Below, in pieces: positions 11,672 to 23,178 of a DNA stretch of 64,000 nucleotides. The translations under genes and the position numbers were made by a program. Position 1 is the first letter of the stretch. Each line of letters starts with the position of its first letter. The notes under the pieces are model-generated. The model worked only from the letters and a program-made list of their open reading frames with translations. It was not told where the DNA came from and ran no database searches. Location: positions 49,684,486 through 49,748,485 of the forward strand of contig NC_134016.1 of the NCBI RefSeq assembly GCF_040712315.1, read 5' to 3'. The DNA comes from Castanea sativa (Eukaryota; Streptophyta; Magnoliopsida; Fagales; Fagaceae).

Positions 11672-12560
11672 TGAAATGAGCTTTTGTCAGTGTGTATTTC
11701 AAAATTATGAGTAGCTCTGACGCTTGAAGTTATCACTCTTAAGAATCAAACAGAAACTTGGTTAAGTGCAGTCCTCGGACCACAAACCTTGTGGAAATTG
11801 ATGTCTTGTCATTTGTTAAACAGAACCTTAGTTATGCCGGGTCTTCGGACCTCCTACTTTGGGAAAATTAACATTTGAAGTTATCAATTTTTAAGAATCA
11901 AACAGAAACTTGGTTAAGTGCAGTCCTCGGACCACAAACCTTGTGAAAATTGATGTCTTGTCATTTGTTAAACAGAACCTTAGTTATGCCGGGTCTTCGG
12001 ACCTCCTACTTTGGGAAAATTAACATTTGAAGTTATCAATTTTTAAGAATCAAACAGAAACTTGGTTAAGTGCAGTCCTCGGACCACAAACCTTGTGGAA
12101 ATTGATGTCTTGTCATTTGTTAAACATAACCTTAGTTATGCCGGATCTTCGGACCTCCTACTTTGGGAAAATTAACATTTGAAGTTATCAATTTTTAAGA
12201 ATCAAACAGAAACTTGGTTAAGTGCAGTCCTCGGACCACAAACCTTGTGGAAATTGATGTCTTGTCATTTGTTAAACAGAACCTTAGTTATGCCGGGTCT
12301 TCGGACCTCCTACTTTGGGAAAATTAACATTTGAAGTTATCAATTTTTAAGAATCAAACAGAAACTTGGTTAAGTGCAGTCCTCGGACCACAAACCTTAT
12401 GGAAATTGATGTCTTGTCATTTGTTAAACAGAACCTTAGTTATGTTGAGTCTTCGGACCTCCTGCTTTGGGAAAATTAACATTTGAAGTTATAATTTTTA
12501 AGAATCAAACGTAAAATTGGTGAAGTCTTATCGTCGGACCACAATTTTGATCAAGGTTAT
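11672..12560 (+). repeat. 152-bp tandem array after Gypsy-1 pol
   Basis: Units starting AAGAATCAAACAGAAACTTGG begin at 11741, 11893, 12045, 12197 and 12349, with a diverged start at 12500: five units of exactly 152 bp. Each holds GTCCTCGGACCAC and GGTCTTCGGACCTCC. Such hypervariable 3' arrays are known in Tat elements and can seed satellites. The flanking sequence to 13035 is non-coding. Confidence 0.95.
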
Positions 12561-13035
12561 CTCCTTATTATGTCTGGATGTTAATGCGTTACTGTTTATT
12601 AAACTCGGACCTTAAGTTTCATGTCTTTAAGTGTTAAGCAATTTTGTGTAAGGAATGGTCCTCGGATCTTACATCCTACTAGAAACAGTGTTGTGCATTA
12701 TAAGGGCTTAATCATTATATGAAGTCCTCTTTTCTTTTTAATCAAGGCATTGTTTAAATATATTAACCATGTCACTTTTTGTTAAATCTTTAATGATGTA
12801 CATAAGATTATGTGAAAGTTATGATTGTGCAATCCTTGGAGTTAGATTTGTTTATTCTGAGAAATTTTGGTTATGTGCTAATGGCAATATTTATAACAAA
12901 TACAAAAAAAAGTAAAGTAAAGCATAACAGATACAACCCAAGTGAAAAGCAAATGAAATTGTTCTTCATTAATCAGTTAAATATGCATTACATAGATAAT
13001 TCAAGAATGGAAAAAGAGAAGCCCTAAGCTAAGTC

Positions 13036-15601
13036 CTAAGCTTTTGGAGGAGGCTCTTGCTGAGAGGTACTAGTACCCTCGGTCTTTCTCAACTCCAGCT
13101 CAAAGGGAGTCAAGATCTGCTTTCCCTTATCTGCTGTCTTCATTGGAGGGACGCTGGGTTCAACTGTTTGGCTTAAGTCCTTCTCTGCATCCCCTCCTCC
13201 TTCCTTCTCTTTGTTGGAACCAGAAGGTTCTGTAGGATCAGGAATTTGCTGTGGGACCACCGGAGGTAGGGCAGGAAGAATTGTCTCAGGGGTAGGAGTA
13301 GCAGCAGGAGCCTCGTCAATCTCCTGTATTTCTAGGGGAAGCCAAACATTCTCGGACTTCCTCAAATCCGAAGATTGGGGAACTCCTGCTGCGTTTAAAG
13401 CTTCCCCCCATACTTTCTGACAGTATTCGCGGCATAGAGCCGCAAACTCCTCTGTCAGCTGCTCCTCGGTGATTGCTACCCCTTCATCAAAACTTGCCTG
13501 CTTGGCAGCTTGAAGAGAGAATTGGAAGGAGCTGGCTTCTTCCTTCATCAGCGCCAGCTGCTTCTTCAGATCCGAGCACTCCCTTTGAGCTTGGGAGAGC
13601 TCTTCATCTCTTGCATGAAGGAGCTTGCGCTGTCCTTCTATCTGGGTCTTCATGGTCTTCAAGTTTGACTCGACCCCATTTTTCTCTCTCCTCAGATCTG
13701 ACACCTCCGAGGTCAGCTTCTCGTTCTCAGCAAGGGCTGTGCCCAAAGACTTCTCAGTCTCCATCCTGATTTCGAGCTCAGTTCTGGCTACTTTCTGAGT
13801 GTCTTCAATAAGCTTTTCAGCTACAAAGACCTCCTGAATAGCCTGCAACAAAGTATGATGGAGTTAGGAATAATAAAAAATAAAAAATAAAAACAAACTT
13901 ACCTATAAATATTATTAAAAGTGGAACCTTCCTAAAAAAGGAGAAAAACTTACCAGCGCTAAGTCTCTTTTTAGTGAGAGGAATAGTTGCGGCTGACCCA
14001 TCTTTTCCAAGGTCTCCATGTCCTTGGGCAGCAGAAGAGGGCGTTCCAAGACCTCGGCCAGGTGGTGGGCGTGGCCTTGTTGAACCGCCCTTATACTGGA
14101 CTGGCAGGAGATAGGTGCACCGTCCAGCTTTAGATCAGGGGACCAAGTGGTCGGTGCTCGGCGCACTTCAGCCTCGTCCCTGAATTCCCCGATTTCAACC
14201 GAACGGGCTCTACCCTTGCCCTTGTCCAGCTTCTGCTGCTGGGCCGATGGGAGTTGTTGGCGTGGTTTCTTGGGGTCTTTATTAATCGTCCCCTCATTAT
14301 CCCCCTTCCTCTTCTTCTTGGGATCCTCGGCTGGCAGTTTTGGCTCAGCTGGAGGAGGAGGAGGAGGTAAAGCTGGGGGAACTTGGGACGTCCCCGTTTT
14401 CTTTTTTTCTGCAACCTTAGCGGCCCTATTCGTGAGGAGACCCTCCATTCTTCCCATGTCTTCTTCAAATTCGTCCTCAGGAAGGGCAACTACAAACCCT
14501 GCAATTCTAGAGGCCTCGGTGGCTTCTTCCTCCTCGTCGGAAAGTACCACAAACTGGTTCCCGCGAGATCTCTCGGTGTCTTCGAGATGGAATTGATCTA
14601 TCTCGTCGTCAAGAGTGTGTGAAGAAGACACATGCTCTTCTGGGATGACAGTTGTTTGTGAATGCACAGCAAGGGGGATTGCTGCTATAGGCCGGTTGTA
14701 CAAAACGGTGTTGGGAGCGTCCGGGAGTTCGCGGTCGTCCAGAAAGTGGGGCCGAGCTACGTTTATCCTCCTTCGTCTTCGGTCGCCCGCAATTATGGCG
14801 CTCTCTATCTCCTGGAAGTCCGAGGAAAGGGGATTGTACCCTAGAATGAGGTGAGCAGCCCGGAGTTGTAAGTCTTCACTAACGAACACTTCGGAGCGAA
14901 GTACTCGGTTTAGATCGGCAATGTTACAATGACTCAGACGAGGACGCACGTGCTGCTTATCTGCAAAAAAGACGTCAAAACGAACAAATCTGGTCAGATT
15001 CACACAAATATTTAACAAATTTAAGTAAATATGAATACGCATTTCTGTGTGTGTTAGGAGAAGTTGTGTTGTGGGGAGATTAATCCTACGGCGTCGCACC
15101 TGGATCCCCCCACTCAACTGGGCAGTGGAGGCCGTCGTGCCAGTTCCCAGACACGATCAAGTAGTCGTCCTTCATGCCTTTGTTTGATTTGGGCAGACAG
15201 GAGATTAGCCTAACGGTGCTGGACCGAGATTTAATATAATAACCTACCTTAGAAAGTTTATGGGACTCATATAGGAACACGACATCGTGCCATGTGAGGT
15301 TTAAACCCATCTGCTCGTTGAGAGCATCTACACTACCTAGAACTCTAAAAACGTTTGGGAGGCATTGATCGGGACACAACCGGTGGTTGCGAAGGTATTC
15401 CCTTATTACGGGTTTCATTAGAAGGGTCATTCCACCCTCTATAAAGGCTATCATAGGAATGATAACCTCTCCCTCTTTCCTAGAACCGGCCACGGCTTCT
15501 GCCGAGCAATATTTTAGTCCTACATCGCTGGGAATACGGTATTTAGCCCTAAAACCCTCAATCCCAGCGACGGAATCAACTAGACACTTAAACCTACCCA
15601 T
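13036..15601 (-). CDS. Gypsy-1 antisense three-exon ORF (Tat additional ORF), predicted 771 aa
   Basis: On the minus strand exons 15601-15100, 14960-13954 and 13842-13036 join in frame, with donors GTGCGA and GTAAGT and acceptors TTTTTTGCAG and TTTGTTGCAG. Exon lengths 502, 1007 and 807 nt give 771 codons plus TAG. Exon 1 is a globular domain (MGRFKCLVDSVAGIEGF, MGLNLTWHDVVFLYESHKL), similar in style to the putative gypsy-type transposon proteins (Transposase_28-like). Exon 2 has DEEEEA acidic and PPPPPP stretches and a KKKRK-type basic cluster (possible nuclear signal). Exon 3 is a long coiled coil (about residues 510-640) with a Pro/Glu-rich tail. Function unknown; additional antisense ORFs between pol and the 3' LTR are known in the Tat lineage. 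A TATTTAATA box on the minus strand near 15945 could be its promoter (inference). No stop or frameshift is seen, unlike the sense genes. Confidence 0.75.
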
Positions 15602-16107
15602 TATAAGAGAACGAAAGGCTAAACTTTAAAGGAAAAAATGTTTACGAAGACAGCCGAGGACTATATCCGAGGAGAAAAGGTTAAGAACAGAGAGAGCAAG
15701 AACTTACAAAGTTGGAGGTACGGGTTTCCACGGTTTTCTGCTGGTAAAGAATGATTGTAGGTGTTTTGATGGGATTGATCCCTGATGAATTAAATGAAGG
15801 CGCAGGTTCCCGAAGCGTCACGACGTGCGAAAAGGCGGCCTCGAAATTATATTTGTCCCGCCTAAAATTTCGTGGAGTAACGAGGGCCGTTGGATGCCCA
15901 TCTCACCGTTGAACGTGAGGGACAAAGTGTAACTGGCAGTATTAAATACGCGCGTTGTTCAAAATAAAACCGCCAAATGGCATCTTCTGGGATGCGAAAC
16001 GATTTCCACACGTACCATTACTAACAAAGTGAGTGGAGCAGGTTCTCGTCGGATCAAAACCCTATTTTTCTCCTCAGACGATGAAAATTAGAGTTTTGAG
16101 GGGCTAT

Positions 16108-16860
16108 TGTGGGGGGCGAAAAGATCCTGATGAGAATGTGGGCCTTTTGGGCCGTGTTAAGGAAGGCCGACCTGCTACTGGGTTTAGAATTTGTTGGTAC
16201 TATGGGTCGGCCCATACGCCGAGGGTCCGAGGATCCAGCCGAGGGTGAACTTATCCTCGGACGGACACCGAAGAACTCGGGGTTTCGCAATAAAGATTAG
16301 GGAATGACACGGTTAAGACCAATGGTTAAAAGGGGTGAACCCTAGAATGCCCCAGAAGCACTGGTGTTGAAGAAATGTCAAAGATAAAGGCTGCTACCTC
16401 CACATTAAAGACCCTGCACCTACCACCCTGGCCGCATTGATGGGGAAGTGACACCTGAACAGTGGAAGAGAAACTTCTGGTTACTATTCAAAGGCACTGG
16501 GAAAAGAAATATCTAGGTTAAAGGGGAGGTAAAGCAACACGTGTAAAAGGTATTCAAGAGAGTAGTATTTAAGGGGGAATCTAAAACAGAAAGAGGGGAT
16601 CTCCCTTTTTGTAACCTAAAAGAAAGAGAAAAAGAAGGAGAGAGAAATTATATAAGAACAGTTCTCGGCTTACGTCCGAACAGATTGATTCATAGCATTC
16701 TTTGTTGTTTTTAAGTGTTTATCATATTTAGCTTGCTATTTAATCCTCAAACACTTCTAACCTGGGTTTCAAGCCCACACTCTACAAATTACATTGTTTA
16801 AGGCTCGTTGGGCCTGAGCCCGTAACTGTTCTTGGGGCCAGGTGCAATTGTGCACTTACA
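16108..16860 (+). repeat. Gypsy-1 right LTR
   Basis: 753 bp, about six mismatches to the left LTR. It is preceded by a short purine-rich stretch (TTGAGGGGCTAT) that would be the polypurine tract and followed by the ATTAT duplication. Confidence 0.95.
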
Positions 16861-16865
16861 ATTAT

Positions 16866-19269
16866 AGTCTGACATTTCAAAATGACAAATACAATATAAA
16901 AATAACTATTTAAATTCTTAAATGTTTTTATTCTTAATAATAATTTTTAAAAGAGTTTAATTCATAACAAAACAACTTGACAACTTTTTTTTTTTTTTCC
17001 ACACGTGAAACCTAAATATAACTTTGTTAAAGAATATATCAACATAGTTGTCTATCCTATTTATATTATTTTGGCAGGAAAAGTTAAAGACAAGAGAAAA
17101 GATATTGATGATTTATTTAATATTTTATCATAATTTCTTAAATGATAAGGAAAAATGGTTAAAATTGTTAATATATAAAAAATACAATTTCCTTTAAGTT
17201 TAGGATTCTCATATGTTTTAAAGGGAATCCATATTCCTATTGAGAGGGGTTTAAAGGGGAATCCAGATTCTCCTGGCATCTGATTTCCTAGCGTGATTTG
17301 CAACCAAATATGATAATCTTTAAACATTTCTGAGAGTCTTAAAATATTACCTCGTACCAAACGCTACATATTGTTACTTTATTTGAATAAATTGACAAGA
17401 ACAAATAAGTTGGAGTCTTTATCAACTGAAACTTAAATGAATGTTGTATGTTTTATTAAAACACTTATCATTACTTTCTTTAAAGAAATTGATAAGAAAA
17501 AAAAAATTATTGTCTCTATCAACTGAAACTTAGACGCATGTTGCATGTTTTATTAAAAACACTTATTGCTATTTTATCTAAAATGCATGTTGCATATTTT
17601 GCTAAAACATTTATTGTTACATTATTTAAAGAAACTGATAAGAACAAATAAGTTGTTATTTTTATCAACTAAAACTTTTATGCATATTACATGTTTTGTT
17701 AAAATATTTATTATTATTTTATCTAAAAAAATTGATAAGAATAAGTAGTTATCTCTATTAACTAAAACTTGATGCATATTGCATGTTTTGTTAAAATACT
17801 TATTATTATTTTATTTTAAAAAATTGATAAAAACAAATAAGTTATTGTTTATATTAATTAAAACTTAGAGGTATATTGCGCATGTTTTGTGTTAAAACAC
17901 TTCTTTTTATTTTATCCCTAACAATAAAAAACACATCAGTAGGTGTGAAGAAATAAAGAAGAAAGAAGAATATTCTGGAAGGGATGTGAATGAAGAAAAA
18001 AGATAAAAAGGGAAAACAAAAAAGAGGTACAGATTCCAATCAAAAAAGAAAAAAAAAAAAGAGGTACAGATAAACTAACGTGTGGCCGACAAAACAAGAG
18101 GAGAAAACAAATAGGGAAAATTGTTCTATAAATAAATAAAAATAAAAGTAAAAATTTTAAAAAAAAAAATTTTAAAAGGAAAAATTGTTCGGTCTTGGGG
18201 TAATGGGCTGGGCTATGATATGGGTTTAAATTTATACAGTAGTATAATTTACTTATACATATAAACAATTTTTTTTATTAAAACTTAAATATTCATAATA
18301 TTAATGGTAACCCCAAAACGCTATATTAGTTTCAACAGGTACTGAAATATTTTATTCCTTAAGGCAAATCAAGACATTGTCTATTATGAAATTAACTCCC
18401 TACTTATACCTTCACAAGGATATCTAGGTTGTTGGTTCATTGGTTAGGGGTGTGACATAAACCCAAATGTTCCAAGTTTAATCCACCACATTATAAATTC
18501 TCAAGGTTTCCAGGTTTGTCTAATGGGCAAGGAGTGGAATAGTTCTACCAAAGGCTAAGGCACCTAGGGCAGTAAATAAACCAAACAATTTAAGAACAAC
18601 AAGAGCTCAACTCAGCAGAATGTTTATTTATGTTCATTTGTTTAACAAGCAATTCAAGCTCAAACCTAAGTTTAGACTTGAGTATTAAACAAACAAAGCA
18701 AAATTATAATAAGGTGATTATGAACAAGATCATGTACATGAGACACTATATAACTATATATAATATTATAATTTTTATATGTAAACTTTTAAAAAAAAAA
18801 TACTTATATAGAATTGAGATTGGATTGTATACATTTGTAAATAAGTTTATATGATATCAAATTATAATTTATAATTTATAGTTTATTGATAATATAAACC
18901 TTCCATTAGTAGTTATAATTCATAGATTTTTAGAGGATTAAAAAAAATTTGTTATGATTTTCTATATATGAGAACATAATAAGTTAATCAAATAGCTCAT
19001 GAACAAAGTCAAGCTTGTATGACAAAAAAATTAATCGAGTTTATACATGTAATCTCATTTGATAATAACGTGTTCAAAATAAAATTAAATGAACATGCTT
19101 GAACTTTTAGAACTCAATTTGGCTCGACTCATTTAGAGCCCCTGGAATGCAACAGTTTCTTATCTCAAAAAACAAATACATGGTTGTAATCACAAAGCAT
19201 ACCATAAGCTAAAAAAAACATATAAGTACCACAACATTTTCATATATAATTTATTTTGTGAATTTGTAG
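16866..19269. other. Right part of HSD-B intron 1
   Basis: To about 17368 it continues a MITE-like repeat interrupted by Gypsy-1 (the left piece is 5338-5575; another copy is in HSD-C intron 5). Then come a roughly 97-bp array, a purine-rich stretch (17940-18180) and AT-rich DNA. No gene seen. Confidence 0.6.
17388..17915. repeat. Degenerate tandem repeat, about 92-97 bp
   Basis: The words ATTGATAAGAACAAATAAGT, TATCAACTAAAACTT and GCATGTTTTGTTAAAA recur in the same order. Unit starts lie near 17391, 17488, 17634, 17731 and 17823, so spacing is 97, 146, 97 and 92 bp. Strongly diverged, therefore old. Confidence 0.75.
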
Positions 19270-19979
19270 CATATTGCTTACGAGTATGCTAGGAGAGGTG
19301 CTCATTTAGCCCTTGTTGACATAAGAGATGATCGTCTTCCAACGGTGGCAAATAAAGCCCGAGAACTAGGATCCCCAGAGGTTATTCTGGTATGTGCAGA
19401 TGTTTCCAAGGTTGAAGAATGTAAGCAGTTTGTTGATGAAACAGTGAACCACTTTGGGCGATGTAAGTGTTTAATGTGTTTTTGTTTTTCTATAGTTTTT
19501 GTGGAAATATTTTGGAATAATATGTTGTGATTTCTGTTTTGTGGTCTTTATGCAACAGTGGATCATTTGGTGAATAATGCTGGAGTAATAAGTGGTAGCT
19601 TTTTCAAAGATTACACCAGATTACTGATGTTTCTTCGATTATGGTAATAAAGCCAACATGTTTTAATCCATTTTTAGTAACAATGTTGTGACCTTAATTG
19701 GAATTTGAAAAATGAAAACTATAGTGATAGAAATTCATCTCTAACAATAGTTTTTTTTCCAACAATAATTAGATAGTTATAGTAGGGGTGGAGGATTTGA
19801 ACCTTGGAGAGCTACATTATTAGAAATACCAGGAAGTGTCAGGTGAGCTATAAAGCTCTTGACGATATACTATAGAGCTTCATGTATTATCTTATGCAGT
19901 CCTAATTGATTCAGTGTATGTTGAATATGGGATGACCTAATACACATTTGACTTTGACATCAACACACCACATAAATAA

Positions 19980-20959
19980 GGTCGTCAAAATTGCGATCCA
20001 AACAATAGGATCATATGATCTTACCTAACCAAAACGATTTGAATCATAACAAGATCACATATTTGGTAGGTTCCTAAGTACAATCGTCCAGAATCGTATG
20101 ATCGTATAGAATCCTATTGATCCCACTAAAAACTAAATTTTGTTTTATTTTATCATCATTTTGAGTGCTCTATTTGAATTTTGATTACAGTAGGACTGAA
20201 TATATATTGTGGGAAACAAGTTGATAGGATCCCCTTTTTGTCGCCCCCATGTTGCCACAGGGGAGGGACATGGGAACGTAAAAAAGGAAAAAGAGGGATG
20301 GACTTTCCCTCGCTTTTGGCATAGCAGGCCCAGCAGAAGAGATTTGAACTTTGATCATCTTAAAGGTTCTATTTCATGTATCACTTGGCCATATTTAGAA
20401 AATCTAATTGTTACAAAGTTGCTTGTGTTAGGTATTAGTTTTTGTTGTTTATATGTTAGAGGAAAAAATGGGAAATTAACTGAGTTTTTTTTAGGCTTAG
20501 TGTTTTGATTATTTGTTTGGGTTATGTCATTATGCGATATTTATGTGTTTAGTTTTTTGTGGTAGTACTAATTTGTAATTAGCTAGTTTCCAATTGCTAA
20601 CTTATTTTGGATTTTGAACCTAGAACTTAAAATTTGGGAATCATTTTTCATATGTGCTGATAGTTATTTTGGTACTTGGTTGCTAATTAAACATTTGATG
20701 AAATTTTGGATAAATTGTGTTAAAACTTAAGTATATTTATTTTTTTTAATATAGACGTAGTGATGAATGGTATACAATTACATCATTTGATGTACATCTT
20801 TACTTTTTATAGATGGATTCATAATTTATATGATTATTCAATATATAAAATCACTGCCAGTGTGTTTTTTTGCTTTAAATTAGAAAATAGGTAGGATTTT
20901 AAGATCAACAATTCCACCTACCTCCTACGATCCTACATAGAATCCATATTTTGACATCC
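19980..20959. mobile_element. Putative non-autonomous TIR element
   Basis: The left end GGTCGTCAAAATTGCGATCC and the right end, read in reverse (GGATGTCAAAATATGGATTC), match at most positions. Both are followed inward by TAGGATC words. No transposase is visible and no target duplication was identified, so superfamily and exact ends are uncertain. Confidence 0.4.
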
Positions 20960-21106
20960 TTGAGTGTAATACACACGCATATAATGCAATCTAATACAAA
21001 TTATTACATAACGCAGAATATTATAACAAGTTTTTATATTTAAAAGTATTCATAGGTTAATTTTTTTTTTCTATTTTACCATAAACACAAACACCTCAAT
21101 TTAATT

Positions 21107-21275
21107 GTTGGGTTTCAATTAGCTCAACTGATAAAATCGCTTGTTATGAAATAAGAAATCTGGGGTTTATATTCCGCCTACATCAAAAATCAATTAGTGT
21201 CTTAGCCTAATAATAAAGAGAAATTATCATAAAGCTAACGTCATAGATTGAAATTCTAATATATCTTTTAAATTC
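21107..21275 (+). mobile_element. tRNA-derived SINE copy
   Basis: TTAGCTCAACTGATAAA resembles a pol III A box. TGGGGTTTATATTCCGCC, about 35 bp on, resembles a decayed B box (normally GGGTTCAATCC). An AT-rich tail follows. No tRNA cloverleaf is formed. Typical of tRNA-related SINEs in woody eudicots. Confidence 0.5.
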
Positions 21276-21344
21276 TTTATTTTAATATTTTATGAAACAG
21301 TAATGTTTTCACAATTTCTTTTAACTTCTTTATTTTTTTTCACC

Positions 21345-22102
21345 TGTAAGGACTATGAATAGAACCTCAACCCATCAAGAACAGTGGGTGCCAGCCCAAT
21401 AAGCTCAAAATAATAAATTTGTTAGAGAATAGGTCTCACAAGAAAATTACTTAGCAAATTAAATGCAGGCCTCAATGAATAGGATCCAAGTCAACATGAT
21501 TAAACGTACAAATTGATGGAAATTTTGCTCCTCGGTCAAGTCTGAAGATGGGATGTTCTTACATTAATCAAGTTTTTCCTAGAATACAAGTATTCTCCTC
21601 CTTCTCTGATTACATGCCCCACTTTTATGGTGGCCATTTCCTTTTATAATCCCTCACATCTACATCTCAGCCCTCCACCTGTTGATTTTCTAGGAAATCC
21701 CTTGGATGCTTGTTCCATCAGGACCTCCTGGAAGCTTTGTGAGGAGCTGTGAGCTGGAATGGCACTGATCAGGTGTCATTTCTTCATAAATGCGGTTAGT
21801 TCATTTGATGTAGTGCATTAAATGTGGTGGTAACAGTCTTCTTTCCAGATATTACTTCTTTTGTTATTGGTTTAGCTCTGTTACTTTCCCTAAAGCTTAT
21901 CTTTCCAAAAATGGTTGACTCCCTAAGGCTCTCCCGAGGTGGCTCAGGTCCTCGGGAACCTCAGTCGCTTCGTCACTGTCCTCTTTCCTCCTCGGCCTAT
22001 TGACTTAGGTTTATACAAACCCTTTAACCATCCTTAGGTGTCTACTCATCCTTGGGCATGGCCCATAACTAGATAAACGTACTCGGTTTGCCTGTCCTCA
22101 CA
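21345..22102 (+). mobile_element. Solo LTR 1
   Basis: 758 bp from TGTAAGGACTATG to CTGTCCTCACA with a perfect 5-bp duplication TCACC (21340-21344 and 22103-22107). It has a TATA-like CCTTTTATAATCC near 21633 and CCTCGG words like the Gypsy-1/2 LTRs, but its sequence is otherwise different. No internal region remains, so it formed by LTR-LTR recombination. Confidence 0.85.
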
Positions 22103-22211
22103 TCACCTATTAAGCTTAATCTATGATTTGGATGATTACATTTTATTTCACATATATTAAATTAAATGAAAATCAAGATATTTAAATTATAATCATATGA
22201 GAAATAAATAA

Positions 22212-22981
22212 TGTGGGGAGTAAAAGGACCTGAGCAAGTATTTGGGTCTTGGGCTTTATTGACAGGTGCCGGTCCGTTTTTGACTAAAGGCCTTTAAGAC
22301 TACAAGTCAGCCCACAGGGCGAAGGTCCAAGGATTCGTCCTCGGACGAATCTCTCCTCCGACAGACCCGCGATGACCTTGGGATTTGCCAGGAAGATTAG
22401 AGGCAGAGTTCTGGAAAAACTGTTGGTTAAGAGGAGGATCCAAGTACCCTCTAGACGCAACGGTGTGAGAGAAATATCTCAGAAAAAGGCTGTTACCTCC
22501 ACATTTAAGACCCTTTACCTACCTCCCTGGCCGCATTAATGGGGAAGTGACCCCTGAACAGTAGAATTCACCTTCTTGCTATTATTTAAAGACTTTAGGA
22601 AGGTGGTGGAAAGGGGAGGAGAGGATCTAAGGATAAGATTTGTGTAACACGTGGACAAAGAGGGAAGAAAAAGAAGTATTTAAGAAGAAAAGAGAGTAAA
22701 GAATACGGGGTCGGTCAGTTAGCTAGACAAGGACTAAGAACTGTAATCTTTGAAAAAGAAAGAGAGATAATACATAAATCGTCCTCGGCTTACATCCGAG
22801 GAGGTTCCTTTGTTATATTTGTTTATTGTTTACAAATACTATAACATTCTAGTCTGTTTATCAAGCTTCCAACACCACTAAACTAGATTTCGAATCTATA
22901 CTCTACAAATTTTATTGTTTAAGGCTCATTGGGTCTGAGCCCACGTTTGTTTTTTGGTCCAGGCACAATTGTGCACTTACA
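22212..22981 (+). mobile_element. Solo LTR 2, related to the Gypsy-2 LTR
   Basis: 770 bp from TGTGGGGAGTAAAAGGACC to TTGTGCACTTACA, with the duplication AATAA at 22207-22211 and 22982-22986. Its ends and middle (CCTGGCCGCATTAATGGGG) match the Gypsy-1/2 family. Only 110 bp from solo LTR 1. Confidence 0.9.
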
Positions 22982-23115
22982 AATAATATGTATTTTTATT
23001 TATTATTTTGCTTGAAAGTGTAACCCAAATGTTGAGATGTACTTCTATTTACGTTATTTTCATCTCCGTTTTTTATGCTAATCTTTTATATGTTTTTAAA
23101 ATATTAAGTTGGAAG

Positions 23116-23117
<2 letters not shown>

Positions 23118-23176
<59 letters not shown>
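23118..23176. repeat. (TA)n(TG)n compound microsatellite
   Basis: About 14 TA units followed by about 15 TG units in intron 3 of HSD-B. Confidence 0.95.

Positions 23177-23178
<2 letters not shown>

Larger units (their letters stand above)
5576..16860 (+). mobile_element. Gypsy-1: Ty3/Gypsy LTR retrotransposon, Tat type
   Basis: 11.3-kb element with 753-bp LTRs at both ends, bounded by TG...CA and by a perfect 5-bp target duplication ATTAT (5571-5575 and 16861-16865). Order: LTR, PBS, gag-protease, in-frame TAG, RT, RNase H, second RNase H, integrase, 152-bp array, antisense spliced ORF, polypurine-like GAGGGG stretch, LTR. By eye the LTRs differ at about six positions, so insertion is recent. 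The second RNase H and the antisense ORF place it in the Tat lineage (established knowledge). Sense coding is damaged (TAA at 7330 and small deletions at about 9290, 9390 and 9515-9545), so it is not autonomous as it stands. It lies in intron 1 of HSD copy B in the same direction. Confidence 0.95.

Noticed and set aside
11741..12520. Regularly spaced direct repeats resembling a CRISPR array
   Set aside because: Units are 152 bp with no repeat/spacer alternation, lie in a plant retrotransposon, and there are no cas genes.
13211..14844. + strand frames of 60-149 codons in the antisense region of Gypsy-1
   Set aside because: Shadows of the minus-strand spliced gene, full of low-complexity Ser/Gly runs.
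18400..19140. Another SINE or hAT fragment in intron 1 (GGTTCATTGGTTAGGGG and GGCTCGACTC words)
   Set aside because: No clear boxes, ends or duplications.
20209..20508. 99-codon frame in HSD-B intron 3 as a gene
   Set aside because: No recognisable domain, lies inside a putative transposon, no splice or promoter support.
21107..21275. tRNA gene
   Set aside because: A and B box-like words but no acceptor stem or anticodon arm; fits a decayed SINE.
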